DNA of 64,000 bases from Liolophura sinensis (GCF_032854445.1 NC_088303.1:29889501-29953500); one strand, 5' to 3'. Counted from the first letter of the stretch, positions 12,695-26,339 are shown. Notes: generated from the sequence alone by a model not told the origin. Numbers and translations: made by a program.

Positions 12695-14952
12695 AGTTAA
12701 ATACACAAAACCTCGAATACGAATGTCCGTTTCCAGCAGCGGATTTTAATTCCGCTTGTCTCAATCTCACTTTAGAACTCCTACTTTACAAGACACTCTT
12801 TTTATCAACGTAGTGTTGGTGGTGTTGGTTGAAGGGAAATAAAAGATTAGAGCAAAACTACACCTTCAAAAATTTCAGGTTACGACACGGTACATGCTTA
12901 TCCTCAAATTGCTATCACGACTTGAAACCTGATGATTTAACTATTTGTCTGATCGCTGGTCACCTTAAGGAGAATAACAGTACACAGCATTAAGGACTTG
13001 CTAAAAACAAGAAAAACAAAGACTCCCCTCCGCCGAATTAAAAAAAACAAAACAAAAAAACAACAACAACAAAAAAAAAACATAATTCCTGATGTACAGC
13101 CGCAGTCGAACAAGTTTAACTCAGTTGGATTCGAACCTTCGATTTGATTCGTTGATAGCTATTGGTCTCTTCAAGACTGGAATAGTGACCTTTGAGAAGA
13201 CCCTACTCTATCGCTACCCGCGTGTAAAGGATTAATGAAAATCTAGCAATCTTAATTTTATGCATATTTTTGAAGGATTTCTATAAATTCCAAAAGATGT
13301 CTTATTCTCATTTCCATATAGGGCGGGTCACTGTCTCAGGTTTTACGGCCTCTGTGAATGAAAAGTGACAAATGTCCCCGCAAACCACACTGACTACCGT
13401 GCACGCCATTCACGGAATATCCATTCTCCCTCTTGGTCAATATTTGATACTGCGCGTCGCTCCTGAATATATTATGGGAAATATTCCAATGGAACTTTAT
13501 GCTTAATTAAATATGATAATCGCTAGGGTTGTGGGCCCTGACTGGATAACTAGTGTCTGCAAGAAATGGCTGGTGCAGAAAATGTGAGCGACGGAGCAAT
13601 CGAGGCTGTTATATGGAATTTTAATTATAGCTCTCAGTAGGTCTGTGGAAACTGTCAATTTGTTATTCAAACACGAAGGGTACATCATTAGTAGTTTGAA
13701 GAATGGTTATTCTAAATAGTGTGAAGAAAAGTCGTCTTATGTCGCACATAATATGGCATACTGTACGGAATATTCCTCATAATGTGGTTTATTCCAGAGT
13801 ATTAAGATGATTACAACAGCCAAACAAAAAGAGAGCGTTAAATATAAATATGACATCCTTCATGTACACAGGAACTGCTAACCGCTCTAGACATTCACCA
13901 AACTAACTACCCAGAAATGGTCGTCGGTATTGTAAAGAGTAAAAATCAAAAAACACAATAATAATGAAAATCAAGTTTGTTCGACAGGAAAGCACAGTGC
14001 AGAGGACAGCCTGTACATCCAGGAGAAGCGTAATGATCAATGTAACTTACAGTGGCACAGTGCCACTGCAACACGCAAACGTGTTTTCCTTGTACTTTTA
14101 ATAGCTAACAGCGTATATCTCGCACTTTTAATGACTAACAGTAATGATTTTTTTTTCTCATACAATTGTACCTGACAAAGAATTGATTCTTAGTGCTCGG
14201 TTGTCTAAAACGGTATTCACGGTATAATCACGTGTTAATCTTTAACTTTTGGACTATTCTTGAGTGGACCTTTCGATGCCTTATTTTGAAAACCAGTCTA
14301 AGGTTAAACCAAAATCATTTAATACCTGCACGGCCCTGTTTTTTCGTTATAATAGCTGGGTTTAGATCTAATGTTACTTAAATGAGCGGATACCTGGCCT
14401 TCACATTCTCACTACGCAAGACGTTTGCAAACCGTGATGCTTTAGTCTGACCCGAAAAGCCCAGATTTCGGAAGGTCAGAACATGTATGGAGTATTGACT
14501 CACTCAGAGCCCAGGTGTGGATTTAAACGCTCGAATGTCAACACTAGTTTATATAATAGAACAAAACCTTGCTGGACTGAAAAAAAGTATCTCAGCCAAC
14601 TGTTCAGAGCAAATATTGCCTCCCAGGAACAAAGCCCAGCTCGAGTTACCTCCCGTGAATTGTCATCAAACATTCTGATGAAGGAAAATAACCTGGAAAA
14701 AAACTCTCGAGTAACTGGGCGGAGAAAGAGCTACGACTCCTCGGTTGTGTGTGCGAATCAAACAGTGGGTTATCGGGTCGACCTAAACATCGCTTTGAAA
14801 TATTATTATTATTCATGTTCCACTAAGTTCTCCGAAGGACACTGGTACTGGTAAAACCCCATGATAGGCCTATCTAGGTCCAATGTCTGTTTGTCAAAGA
14901 GAATATGGGGCTTAGCACAGTGGACAATAAACAGAATGTTACAATAAAGAGG
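12695..14952. other. Non-coding
   Basis: No supported gene. An A-rich stretch with AAC repeats lies at 13040-13080. A SINE-like word cagttggattcgaacc (about 13121) is isolated. The 123-codon plus-strand frame at 14483-14854 shows no domain. Confidence 0.4.
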
Positions 14953-17900
14953 TGTGTGTTTGGCGTGAGTGGTGAGGAGGAGAGTTTGGTGTGAGTGATG
15001 AGGAGGAGAGTTTGGTGTGAGTGATGAGGAGGAGAGTTTGGTGTGAGTGATGGGAGGGGAGAGTTTGACTCGAGTGGTGAGGAGGAGAGTTTGGTGTAAG
15101 TGATGAGGAGGACTGTTTGGCGTGAGTGGTGCAAAGAAGGGTTTGGTGTGAGTGATGAGGAGAGTTTGGCGTGAGTGATGGGGAGGAGTGTTTGACGTAA
15201 ATGGTGAGGAGGAGAGTTTGGCGTAAGTGATGACGAGGAGTGTTTGGCGTGAGTGATGAGGAGGAGAGTTTGGTGTGCGAGATGAGGAGGAGAGTTTGGT
15301 GTGCGAGATGAGGTGGAGAGTTTGGTGTGAGTGATGAGGAGGAGAGTGTGGTGTGCGAGATGAGGAGGAGAGTTTGGTGTGAGTGATGAGAAGGAGAGTT
15401 TGGTGTGCGAGATGAGGAGGAGAGTTTGGTGTGAGTGATGAGGAGAGTTTGGTGTGAGTGATGAGAAGGAGAGTTTGGCGTGAGTGGTGAGAAGGAGAGT
15501 TTGACGTGAGTGGTGAGAAGGACAGTTTGGCGTGAGTGGTGAGGAGGAGAGTTTGACGTGAGTGGTGAGAAGGACAGTTTGGTGTGAGTAGTGAGGAGGA
15601 GAGTTTGGTGTGAGTGATGAGAAGGAGAGTTTGGTGTGAGTGGTGAGGAGGAGAGTTTGGTGTGCGAGATGAGGAGGAGAGTTTGGTGTGTGAGATGAGG
15701 AGGAGAGTTTGGTGTGAGTGGTGAGGAGGAGAGTTTGGTGTGAGTGATGGGGAGGGGAGTTTGACGTGAGTGGTGAGGACGAGAGTTTGGTGTGAGTGGT
15801 GAGGAGGAAAGTTTGGTGTTAGTGGTGGGGAGAAGAGTTTGGCATGAGTGACGAGGGGGAGAGTTTGGCGGGAGTGGTGAGAAGGACAGTTTGGTGTGAG
15901 AGATGAGGAGGAGAGTTTGGTGTGTGAGATGAGGAGGAGAGTTTTGTGTGAGTGATGAGGAGGAGAGTTTGGCGTGAGTGGTGAGGAGGAGAGTTTGGTG
16001 TGAGTAGTGAGGAGGAGAGTTTGGCCTGAGTGGTGAGGAGGAGAGTTTGGTGTGAGTGATGAGAAGGAGAGTTTGGCGTGAGTGGTGAGGAGGAGAGTTT
16101 GGTGTGAGTGATGAGAAGGAGAGTTTGGTGTGAGTAGTGAGGAGGAGAGTTTGGTGTGAGTGATGAGAAGGAGAGTTTGGCGTGAGTGGTGAGGAGGAGA
16201 GTTTGGTGTGAGTGATGAGAAGGAGAGTTTGGCGTGAGTGGTGAGGAGGAGAGTTTGGTGTGAGTGATGAGAAGGAGAGTTTGGCATGAGTGGTGAGGAG
16301 GAGAGTTTGGTGTGAGTAGTGAGGAGGAGAGTTTGGCCTGAGTGGTGAGGAGGAGAGTTTGGTGTGAGTGATGAGAAGGAGAGTTTGACGTGAGTGGTGA
16401 GGAGGAGAGTTTGGTGTGAGTGATGAGAAGGAGAGTTTGGCGTGAGTAGTGAGGAGGAGAGTTTGGTGTGAGTGATGAGAAGGAGAGTTTGGCGTGAGTG
16501 GTGAGGAGGAGAGTTTGGTGTGAGTGATGAGAAGGAGAGTTTGGCGTGAGTGGTGAGGAGGAGAGTTTGGTGTGAGTGATGAGAAGGAGAGTTTGGCGTG
16601 AGTGGTGAGGAGGAGAGTTTGGTGTGAGTGATGAGAAGAAGAGTTTGGCATGAGTGACGAGGAGGAGAGTTTGGTGTGAGTGATGAGAAGGAGAGTTTGG
16701 TGTGAGTGATGAGAAGGAGAGTTTGGCGTGAGTGATGAGGAGGAGAGTTTGGTGTGAGTGATGGGGAGGGGAGTTTGACGTGAGTGGTGAGGACGAGAGT
16801 TTGGTGTGAGTGGTGAGGAGGAAAGTTTGGTGTTAGTGGTGGGGAGAAGAGTTTGGCATGAGTGGTGAGGAGGAGAGTTTGGTGTGAGAGAGGAGGAGAG
16901 TTTGGTGTGAGAGATGAGGAGGAGAGTTTGGTGTGAGAGAGGAGGAGAGTTTGGTGTGAGAGATGAGGAGGAGAGTTTGGTGTGTGAGATGAGGAGGAGA
17001 GTTTTGTGTGAGTGATGAGAAGGAGAGTTTGGCGTGAGTGGTGAGGAGGAGAGTTTGGTGTGAGTAGTGAGGAGGAGAGTTTGGCGTGAGTTGTGAGGAG
17101 GAGAGTTTGGTGTGAGTGATGAGAAGGAGAGTTTGGCGTGAGTGGTGAGGAGGAGAGTTTGGTGTGAGTGATGAGAAGGAGAGTTTGGCGTGAGTAGTGA
17201 GGAGGAGAGTTTGGTGTGAGTGATGAGAAGGAGAGTTTGGCGTGAGTGGTGAGGAGGAGAGTTTGGTGTGAGTGATGAGAAGGAGAGTTTGGCATGAGTG
17301 GTGAGGAGGAGAGTTTGGTGTGAGTGATGAGAAGAAGAGTTTGGCATGAGTGACGAGGAGGAGAGTTTGGTGTGAGTGATGAGAAGGAGAGTTTGGCGTG
17401 AGTGGTGAGGAGGAGAGTTTGGTGTGAGTGATGAGAAGGAGAGTTTGGCGTGAGTAGTGAGGAGGAGAGTTTGGTGTGAGTGATGAGAAGGAGAGTTTGG
17501 CGTGAGTGGTGAGGAGGAGAGTTTGGTGTGAGTGATGAGAAGGAGAGTTTGGCATGAGTGGTGAGGAGGAGAGTTTGGTGTGAGTGATGAGAAGAAGAGT
17601 TTGGCATGAGTGACGAGGAGGAGAGTTTGGTGTGAGTGATGAGAAGGAGAGTTTGGCGTGAGTGGTGAGGAGGAGAGTTTGGTGTGAGTGATGAGAAGGA
17701 GAGTTTGGCGTGAGTGGTGAGGACGAGAGTTTGGTGTGAGTGATGAGAAGAAGAGTTTGGCATGAGTGGTGAGGAGGAGAGTTTGGTGTGAGTGATGAGA
17801 AGGAGAGTTTGGCGTGAGTGGTGAGGAGGAGAGAATTGGTGTGAGTGATGAGAAGGAGAGTTTGGCCTGAGTAATGAGGTAGAGTGTTTGGCGTGAGTGA

Positions 17901-17983
17901 TGAGAAGGAGAGTTTGGTGTGAGTGATGAGAAGGAGAGTTTGGCGTGAGTGGTGAGGACGAGAGTTTGGTGTGAGTGGTGATG
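14953..17983 (+). repeat. 26-bp minisatellite, about 116 copies
   Basis: The unit is tttggtgtgagtgatgag plus a(a/g)ggagag (26 bp), repeated for about 3.0 kb. Variants differ at a few fixed positions: ggtgtgagtgatgagaag versus ggcgtgagtggtgaggag. These two types often alternate, giving a 52-bp higher-order unit, and longer blocks recur (for example around 16.7-16.85 kb and 15.73-15.85 kb). The plus strand is purine/T with almost no C. Because 26 is not a multiple of three and the reverse strand of the unit lacks stops, all three minus frames stay open for long distances (up to 984 codons). That is a property of the period, not evidence of a protein. Confidence 0.95.
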
Positions 17984-18869
17984 ATAATTTTAATTGCAGG
18001 CTTGTAGACAATAACAGTTATTGGTTTATTGAGTGTAGCACGTCAGGTGTAACCGTTACAAGGGGAGATAATTTTGACATGCTACCAACTGCTTGATCTG
18101 TGTTTAGTCAGGATAATCATAAGTCTGAGATGTTGAGAAGATGAATCAATATGTTTTATTACTTAAAGCTTGCTTTTTAAAGGTCTCAAATTTTTTCAAT
18201 CTAATTATGGAATTCAACTAAATTTTAAAACCAGTTATAGCTACCCTGCACTTAAATCGCAACCCTTCATTTTAGTCAGTTTAGTACTGAATTTTAAATT
18301 CAGTACGAAATAAAAATAAGTACGAAATTAGGATAAAGTAAGGTAAAGGCAGTCAACTTGTTTCATTGATCCCAGAAAGATGCAAGGAATGTTCTAGGCG
18401 CCTACTGTGAATAAGTATCAAAACCATTTACCATATGTTGTTGCTGCATAAAAATATATATCTCACCTGCGGTTTGATTACACCTACTGATGCGTCCAGC
18501 ATCGCGATTTTATTCAACACGATGTATATACAGCCTCTATCTCCAGGAATTCTGGAGGCATCTACCGGAATTGATCATAAGAGAATTATATTCTTTATAA
18601 ATTTGAGAAACTTGGAGTAACGGCGTTTCATTCTTGGGTAAATGCTTCATGTCATGCAAAATCTCGCTCTTCAACGTGAAATCTCTTCAAATGTAGTCTT
18701 TACAGCAATAGCTTGTGACGTTGATTAAAATCGTTAGACACCAGGCTGGCTCTAACAAATGCTAAAAAAGAGGTTTCGGTATATAGCTTTCCAAGTAAGG
18801 TTAATTAACAATCGTGGAAACTAAAACTATCCGTCTTGTCGATAAGGTCATTGCGTGACAGGAAACCCT
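17984..18869. other. Non-coding
   Basis: AT-rich unique sequence after the array. Nothing recognised. Confidence 0.4.
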
Positions 18870-19240
18870 TATCGTCGGTACAGATATGACATAAAAAGAC
18901 TACAGAATAAACGGTTAAAATAGAGCAGCGACGACAGTCTGATACAAGGCAAATTCACACATTCGGATCAAATCCGTACTCTAGTCAGTTAGAAATTATA
19001 CACCCCCTACCACCATGGCTTATACAAAATTACTTGTAGGGGCAGTGATGTCTAATTAGTACAAATAAGATGTACCATCTGTACAGTCTTGGGCTTCCAT
19101 CAAATTTAGTGAAGGTTGATATATTTCTTTCACAGCCATTGCTATATACGGGATATTTAAAGTTGGCAAACCATCAATATACCGTCTCGCTTGTCACCTC
19201 TGCATACAGCCACATTCATTCACACGAGAACAGATGAAGA
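18870..19240 (+). repeat. Dispersed repeat, copy 2
   Basis: Same orientation and block order as 3720-4165 (gcgacgacagtctgata, caccatggctta, ggcagtgatgt, atatttaaagttgg, cttgtcacctctgca). Divergence is high, with several indels. No terminal repeats found at either copy, so the element class is unknown. Confidence 0.45.
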
Positions 19241-19407
19241 TCTGTCAAAAGTGGAACAGACCTGTACGGTCACTGATATTATGGGCTATTATGCTAAGAC
19301 TGCAAAATGTCCCAGCACTCAGTATTGCGGCTGCTCAGAGTACGCATATTTGGTTCCAGGAGTTATTTCCCTTGTGTTTTGTAGTGCGTTTTCTTCAAAT
19401 TTATCAG

Positions 19408-19529
19408 ATTTATTCATTTATTTATTTATTTGAGTGGTCGTATTTTACTTATACGACGGCGGCCAGCATTATGGTGAGAGGAAACCGGGGAGAGCCCGTG
19501 AAAACCAGCGACCATCCGCAGGTTGCTGA
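19408..19529 (-). mobile_element. SINE family A, 5'-truncated
   Basis: Starts with the ATTT tail, then cttatacgacggcggccagc, agcattatggtgagagg, accatccgcaggttgctga. It stops there, without the head. Truncation from the tRNA end is the usual result of incomplete reverse transcription. Confidence 0.75.
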
Positions 19530-20013
19530 TTCATATTAAAACAACATGGTATTCAAACTGCCCTTTATTTTAAGGCACAATGCTGCAAACGCAAACCTCT
19601 CATCATCAAAAGCAATTGAAAACAGAAAAGTTAAAAAAAGAGGTCAGCCCTCAGAGTTAGTGACAACTTCTAAAGAGAGCAAGGTGGTTAACTCCAGGGC
19701 GACGAAGTATCAAGCATAGCTATATACATATATACATATCATAACTGCTGGTGATCGGATTTTTTCATTATCCTTTTTTAGTATTCTTATGCAAAATTAT
19801 TGTAATTAACCAATGATTAATGATGTTTCAAAACAATGTAATGAGCATAATGGCGAACAATTGGGTGTAAGACGTGACATAGTTTATTTTTGGTACCGAT
19901 GACAATTTCAGGACGAATATTCCTCCTCGTATGCCCTTGTGTGTGACCTCACACGTGTAAGCTTTGTTACCTAACAGATACATGGTGGTTAGATATAATC
20001 TTATTGGGGGTTG

Positions 20014-20212
20014 AGGGGCCTCCTTGGCCCTTGGGATTAGAGGGACAGGGCAGCACAATGACCCAGGAGCCTCTCACCAATGCGGTCGGTGTGAGTTCAA
20101 ATCAAGCTCATGCTGCCTTCCTCAGCGGCCGTACGGGAAGGTCTGCCAGCAGCCTACGGATTGTCGTGGGTTTTTCCCGGGCTCTGCCCGGTTTCCTCCC
20201 ACCATAATGCTG
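20014..20212 (+). mobile_element. SINE family A, head-containing half
   Basis: Degraded head (ggggcctccttggcc), box B-like gagttcaaatcaagctc, aaggtctgccagcagcc, gggctctgcccggtttcctc, then it ends at ccaccataatgctg. It abuts the next, inverted fragment. Confidence 0.75.
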
Positions 20213-20216
20213 TCCC

Positions 20217-20305
20217 TATATTTCACTTATACGACGGCGACCAGCATTATGGTGAGAGGAAACCAGGCAGTAAATCCGCGCCCATCCGCAGGTTACTGTC
20301 AAACC
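20217..20305 (-). mobile_element. SINE family A, inverted fragment
   Basis: Opposite orientation to its left neighbour: atttcacttatacgacggcg, agcattatggtgagagg, ccatccgcaggttactgtc. Together with 20014-20212 it forms an inverted pair whose inner arms (caccataatgctg ... cagcattatggtg) can fold into a hairpin. Confidence 0.7.
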
Positions 20306-22317
20306 TTTTGAAGTCCGAAGTTAATATGTGTATACCGTGGGTACACAAGATTATCCCTATGGGTCTGGTAACTTTTATGTTATGCCTTATTGATGGAGCA
20401 ACATAGTCAATACCGATTCCCATGAAGGGAATTCCTTTCCAATTTCCCATTCATTCTCAGAAGAGGTCTTTGGAGTACTTATACTTTGACTCTGTAAGAT
20501 AACACTGCAAGCGTCAAAAACTAAACACGAAACTTTTGTGATTAAGTAACTTACAATTCTAAGTACGAAGTGAATTTATACATCCAGTAATTATATGCCT
20601 GCTAATGGACGTCAAGCTCATATAAAACCTCCATGATCCCAGTAAAGTTGCCTATTCAAGTATTCGACCACAAACAGAAATGCATAACCTCATGGAAAGT
20701 AAGTTCCTTGAGCTATCGCTAATGAGCTAAGAGTATTGCCGGCCATTTTCACTGGCGAGGAATTCATACACACCTAAGATCAACTGTCACAAATAGCTTC
20801 ACTGTTCAGCACAGCCTCTGTTAAAGTGAAAATCAATCTATCTGAATGAAAAAACTCCCCATAATGTAGAGCAAGCTTGTACAACAACAAAGTCGGTCAG
20901 TTTGACAATACACTCATGATAAGGGAGTTATAGTTTTAGTTCGAAATTGCAATAAACATGTTTTCAGCAGATCTCTTGAGATGTTGACACAGCCAGCCGT
21001 AAAGTGCAGTTTGTGTTGAGTGATGTCCTCATAAATAGCGAAAGTGAGAGAGAATTCGGGTGCAGGCCAACGCCTTGCCTCCACCCCCCTCAGTGCCCTT
21101 CTCGCACCCGCGTCCCACATTGCATGAGCCTTTTCTCAGCCTACAGGTATCCCTACACTACACGACTGTACAATTTACATTGTCAAGTGCTAACAACAAA
21201 AGAATGCATTAGTATAAACCCAAATGCGCACTCAATCGTTCATTACACTGAACTGCCACGCACGCGACATGGCTCTTTTATGTTCCAATTCGTGCTGTAA
21301 TATCTGCTGCATGATTGTTCAAAAATTTACACCGTCTTTCTTTTTTTTTCTTGAGCTCCATCCTTCAATTTTGCAGCGTGTAGAGTTGTTGTAGCGATTT
21401 ATCAATTTTTCAAGGCAAGCTCTGATCTTTGCTACACTTAAAAGCACAACCTTACATTAAATGATTCAGCCTATACTTATTTCGAGTAGTTTGCAAGTGA
21501 AATTCGTGCGCCTTGTAGTGATAAATCAGTAGGTATATTCTAGCTAACCTGTGGTTAAGGCAAGCATCTATGATCATAGGAACTACGGAACTCCAAACAC
21601 TGAGGTCATATATTCGGCTGAGCACGGCGTAAAGTCATAAAGGTGTGTCAGGCTTACCTGTACCTCATGAAATGTGGTTGCTTTTCATGAAGATTTTCCA
21701 GGTTTCCACCACAACGACAAAGCAAATAAAACACTGATTCATTTTAAAAACAAATATGGCTGCATGTGGGCTGTAAGCGGTATATATGTATAGATTTCAC
21801 AAAGTTGTCAATGATTTTGTTAGATGGCTTTGTTATACCTACGTTTATTTTACCCTTATTTTTTTGATCATGCAAATTAAGCGATGTGTTCTTTGCACTT
21901 AGTACATATGCTTTGAAATGTTCGGGTGAAATGAATGAACTTGATATCAGCCTAACGTCAGTAGAATACGTTAGCCATATCATAATGACTCTGGAGGTTT
22001 CTCTGCTGAACATGCAATCCGATCCATTTCCTCAAGGCCACGTCTGTAGAAGCATAAACGAATTCCTGTTAACGCACTGTACATGTGTTCACATGCTGAA
22101 TGAAGTATGTCACATACAAGACATTCTGACGAAATCGCTGTGGCCTAAATCGCTACTATATATTCAGTCACACTTCTGTTGTCTTCACTGAATATGCTAA
22201 CACAAAACTCACTTGCAAAGTCACGAGAATCTCACGAGATGCCTTCATGATTGTGTGTGGACTACAATGTAATACTGATGCCTCGACTATGATGGAAACG
22301 TTAGTGGAGGGCTTATC
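20306..22317. other. Non-coding
   Basis: No supported gene. Weak open frames at 21004-21300 and 21886-22191 have no domain or splice support. Confidence 0.4.
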
Positions 22318-22665
22318 ATTGAATATAAACAATGAAATACAGGTTAAATTCAGAGCGCGGTCTGCACTTCATTGGGTATTAAACAATGAAATATAAATGT
22401 AAATGCAGAGAGCTCTCTGCCGTTCCACAGAATTTGAACAATGAAATTTATACAGGTATAAATGCAATAAGCGACCTGCATTTCTTCAGATTTTAAACAA
22501 ATAAATACAGGTATAAATACAGAGGGAGGTCTGCCCTTTCAGAACACGGAAATACAGTTTTAAATGTGTGGAGCGGTCTGCAGTTCATCAGATTTAATAT
22601 ACTGCACCAGATTCCGAGCACTGAAATACAGGTATAAATTCAGAGCGGTCAGCCGCTCGCTTCAT
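22318..22665 (+). repeat. Degenerate ~62-bp tandem repeat, ~6 units
   Basis: Units share aacaatgaaata(ta)cagg, tataaat(t/g)cagagcg and a (g)tctgc(a/c)(g/c)ttc block followed by att-rich sequence. Divergence is high; spacing varies roughly from 55 to 70 bp. Confidence 0.6.
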
Positions 22666-25600
22666 GATGTGAAACTTATACTAGAATGTCATTGTTCAAC
22701 CTTACTATAGGGTGAGCCCTCATTGTAGAAGCAATGTTGTAATGATGAATAAACTACATGAACAATGTGCAATATTTTGAACTTTATAAACGTGGTGATT
22801 TTCTGTTGGCGAAAAGGAGATTTAAGATAAATATTGGACGCAGAGGACGTTCTGTGATTTGAGACAATTTACAAGAGTGCATGGTTGTATAGTACCGAAT
22901 TATGGACGACGATTATAAAAACATAAAGATTTTACAGAGCTAGTCGTTACAGTTTTACAACCTGGTTTAATCGTTGCTTAAGTATGTCATTAGGTGGCTG
23001 TAAAAATGCTGTAACTTATGCAGTAAAAATGTAAAAGCCCACAAGTGTTCTATATTTAAATGCGTTGAGAACAAATTCTACACTGAGTCAGCCGTAACCC
23101 AGGTCACACTCACTATTAATAGAAACAGAGGTATTTTGAGACATACCTTCGACAAAAGAAATATTCCAAACTTCAATAAAAACGTGCATTTGTTGCTTAA
23201 ATTAGCTAAGCTTACTTGTATGTGAAGCTGGAACGAAAATAAAAAATCCCCTGAGGTATTAATGTCTTTTTCAGCCAACCATCCTATCTTCTCCAGGTTA
23301 AGCATATCAAATGAATTATTTGACATTCTTTCGTAGGTATCCACCGCAGTACCAAATTAAAACCCTGAGCTCCGCACCTTTTCCACTACCACCCCTCCAC
23401 CCCTCCACCCCACCACACTTCCAAATATACCCTCTCCGTACAAAGTACACCCCCTGAACACATTGATTTGCACTACTGAAGCAGTAATTTGAAACCTGTC
23501 ATAATTGTCTTTGGCAACTATTCTAAAATACATCATCCTTTTGCGTCAGTATCACGTATGCATCATTCATGATCTAACAAAAGAATGGCGTGCTTTTATA
23601 GCAATGAAGTTCCGATATCACTTTTACAAAGAAATTGTAAGGACTTTTAAAGCACTATATAATACTGACGTTATTTACGGTAGAGTATCACCATCGGGTT
23701 TTAAACAAGCTTCCCTTTCTCTGCGTCGTATACAAACATAACACACGGATTCAAATCAAATGTCATTTTATTTGTCGCTTTTAGAGTCCAGGCTCAAATC
23801 CTGTGGCGTAAGACCGGGAATGTATCACTGCATAAGGCTTTAAAATTGACAATTTTGGTTCTTACTGGGTAGTGTTCGGCCTGGTGTCAAGAAGTTTTCA
23901 TGCAAAGATATTCTAAAACCAGGTAATGGAATAATACATTTACTTGCTTTTTTAAAATCCCCTTTTCACCAGTATATATATGCAATAATACACATTTGCC
24001 TGAATCCTAAGGTGATCATGCATATTAAAAACCACAACGACGTTTTTTCGCTCCTTAACGGAAGCTTTTATTGTTAGAAAAGCTATTTTGTATACTTGAG
24101 TATACATAACATATGCATTTCAATCTTACTCCCAGGTGAATATTAAAGTAAGAAACATGGCCGTGGTGTTATACATTTGTGCTTTACACATTCTTATATT
24201 TAAATCAGCGAAGAAATGTAACAAAAAAGTGACTGTATTTTCACACACACATTCTGTCGTTCTGTCTTATAATAGTTTGATTTAAATGGTGTTTGTCTTT
24301 GATTAATGTCGCATATGGACTAAGTTCAATTTTCCTTTCTCAGGCGCGTGCATAAATACCCTGGAAGAATTCAAGTCATGGGTTGCATCCAGGTGTTAAT
24401 GACTATTACCACAAAGACTAGATTACATTCACATTGGTCACAGTTTGTACATGTTAGTATCGGCTTAAGGTAAATACTAGCAATGAGTCAAGGTCGACGT
24501 AACACCTCTCATAATAACGTAATGAGAGGCTTAGCCAGGTGCCGGAGGGTACATTTCCTGGATTAACAGGAAGGATTGAGGTTAATCTTTCATGTTACCG
24601 AGGGGCAGAGTTAAACAAACTCTCCATGTACCTACTGATGTATAGACGGGCAGGCACCAAGCAAGCTCCCCTACACCGTTGTCACTCCGGGCTTGCGAGG
24701 ATCAGAGGTTGTTCAGTGCAAAAGTCTCCACAGCATTTCCTCCATTGTAATACCCCGTAATGAAGCAGAATCCAGATACCACGATCGTTACATGAGTGTG
24801 TGAGAATATTGTTACCACATCCCAAGGACAAAGAAGCATGTTGAGCACGGATTAGAACCGCTCATACAGAAAGATGTGGGAAAAAAAAACACTGACCACA
24901 AATTTAACATGTTCTCATGAACAGTGAACAAAGAACGAAGCAAACTTTCTGGAAATGATAGAAACAAAAGGTAAACAAAAACCACACAAAAGCATGTCAA
25001 TCGTCTAGCGTTGATTCTTGTTCATCAAAAAACACGCCTTTCTAAAAGTGAAAACGAACGTTACAACACTCTCCTCCTATTTTGAGGTTGGGCTTTCTCT
25101 AATGATTTCCGCATTAAAATTAGTTTCAAAGTATCGTTTATGAATTCTGCATAACCTGAGATCGTCGTTTGACATACTCAAGACAAATGTACAGGTATAT
25201 GCACTGACCATTAGAACACCATACAAAAGCATGCCATTCGTCCCGCGTAGATTTCTGTTAAAAAAAAATGGTTTTTGTAAAAAAGTGAAACCTCGAGTTA
25301 CATACCATTCTTCCACTTTTAATCGGGGGCTTCAGTTCATGAATTCCAGATGATAAAATATTTTCAAATTATTGGTTATGAATTTCACACTAATTTGTTG
25401 ACCTGTTCAAGACAAGTACAGAGGTAGGCTTATATAACTGTTAAGGTCGGATGTACGCACTTCGGAGTTTGTAGCCAACGCTTGGCTCCGGAAGCAATCT
25501 TCTGATTATTATGTCTAAAAATATAACTCCACGAACACGACCCATCAAGTGTTCTAAACTAAACGCATTAAACAAAAGAAACGAATTATAAATACACACG

Positions 25601-26339
25601 TTAACATCACATAATCGATATCTTTAATTATGTGAACGCTAAATATAACAGTTCAATCCTATTGTGTCCCACAAAAGCGGGTAATGTATTCCTGAGTCGA
25701 TTCCTTGAAAACAGTTGTATAAACATTCAGATACCGAAAATGATTTTTTTTTTCACATTCCATTGTCTTTTTTTCGCTGTTTGTACGCACTATCACTGAC
25801 ATAAGTAGGTCGTGTGATTTACGCCGTCCATGTACTTCTCGTGCATCTCTGTTTGTTGCTACGTCGCTATTTTTTAAACTTTATCCCTGTTACTTTATGA
25901 AGCCTTTTAAGTCTGAACGCACCAAAGTTATTTATAGGAAGCAGCCGATGAACTTCCTCGAACGTCAATTCGAGGCCAAGGCATGTCATTCTGTGCACGG
26001 TATTACAAAGTTACGAAACGCATTTGGTCGTGTTATAAAACAATGGATTACAGAGCAAATATTGGCTGGTGGGCTAATTCAGCTGTTATGACTCATGACC
26101 TCATTATCTGTACGTTGGCTCAAAATAACTCTCATTTCTTTTATCTGTGAGTTTTTTTGGGAGGTTAGCAAGAAAGACAACAGTTAATCAGAAATGGTGG
26201 CCATGATAGTAATTTAAAACCACAGTTTCTCGAAATAATTAAACATGCGAAAATTAACATATGAACCCGATTTAAAGACCTTACGACTGTCTTATCATTA
26301 AATGAATCTGAGAAATACTCCAAACAAACTTGTAGTAAC
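22666..26339. other. Non-coding
   Basis: About 3.7 kb with no supported gene. A C-rich tract (ccacccctccaccccacc) sits near 23390-23415. Blocks around 24990-25080 and 25200-25320 resemble each other (cacaaaagcatg / tacaaaagcatgcc, then a lysine-codon-like A run and aaaagtgaaa), so a weak ~230-bp duplication is possible. Confidence 0.35.

Noticed and set aside
14809-18011. Minus-strand open frames of 984, 802 and 392 codons
   Set aside because: All three frames are open at once across a 26-bp tandem repeat, and each translation repeats every 26 residues (78 bp, three units). This is explained by period and stop-free unit; no start context, splice site or unique sequence supports a protein.
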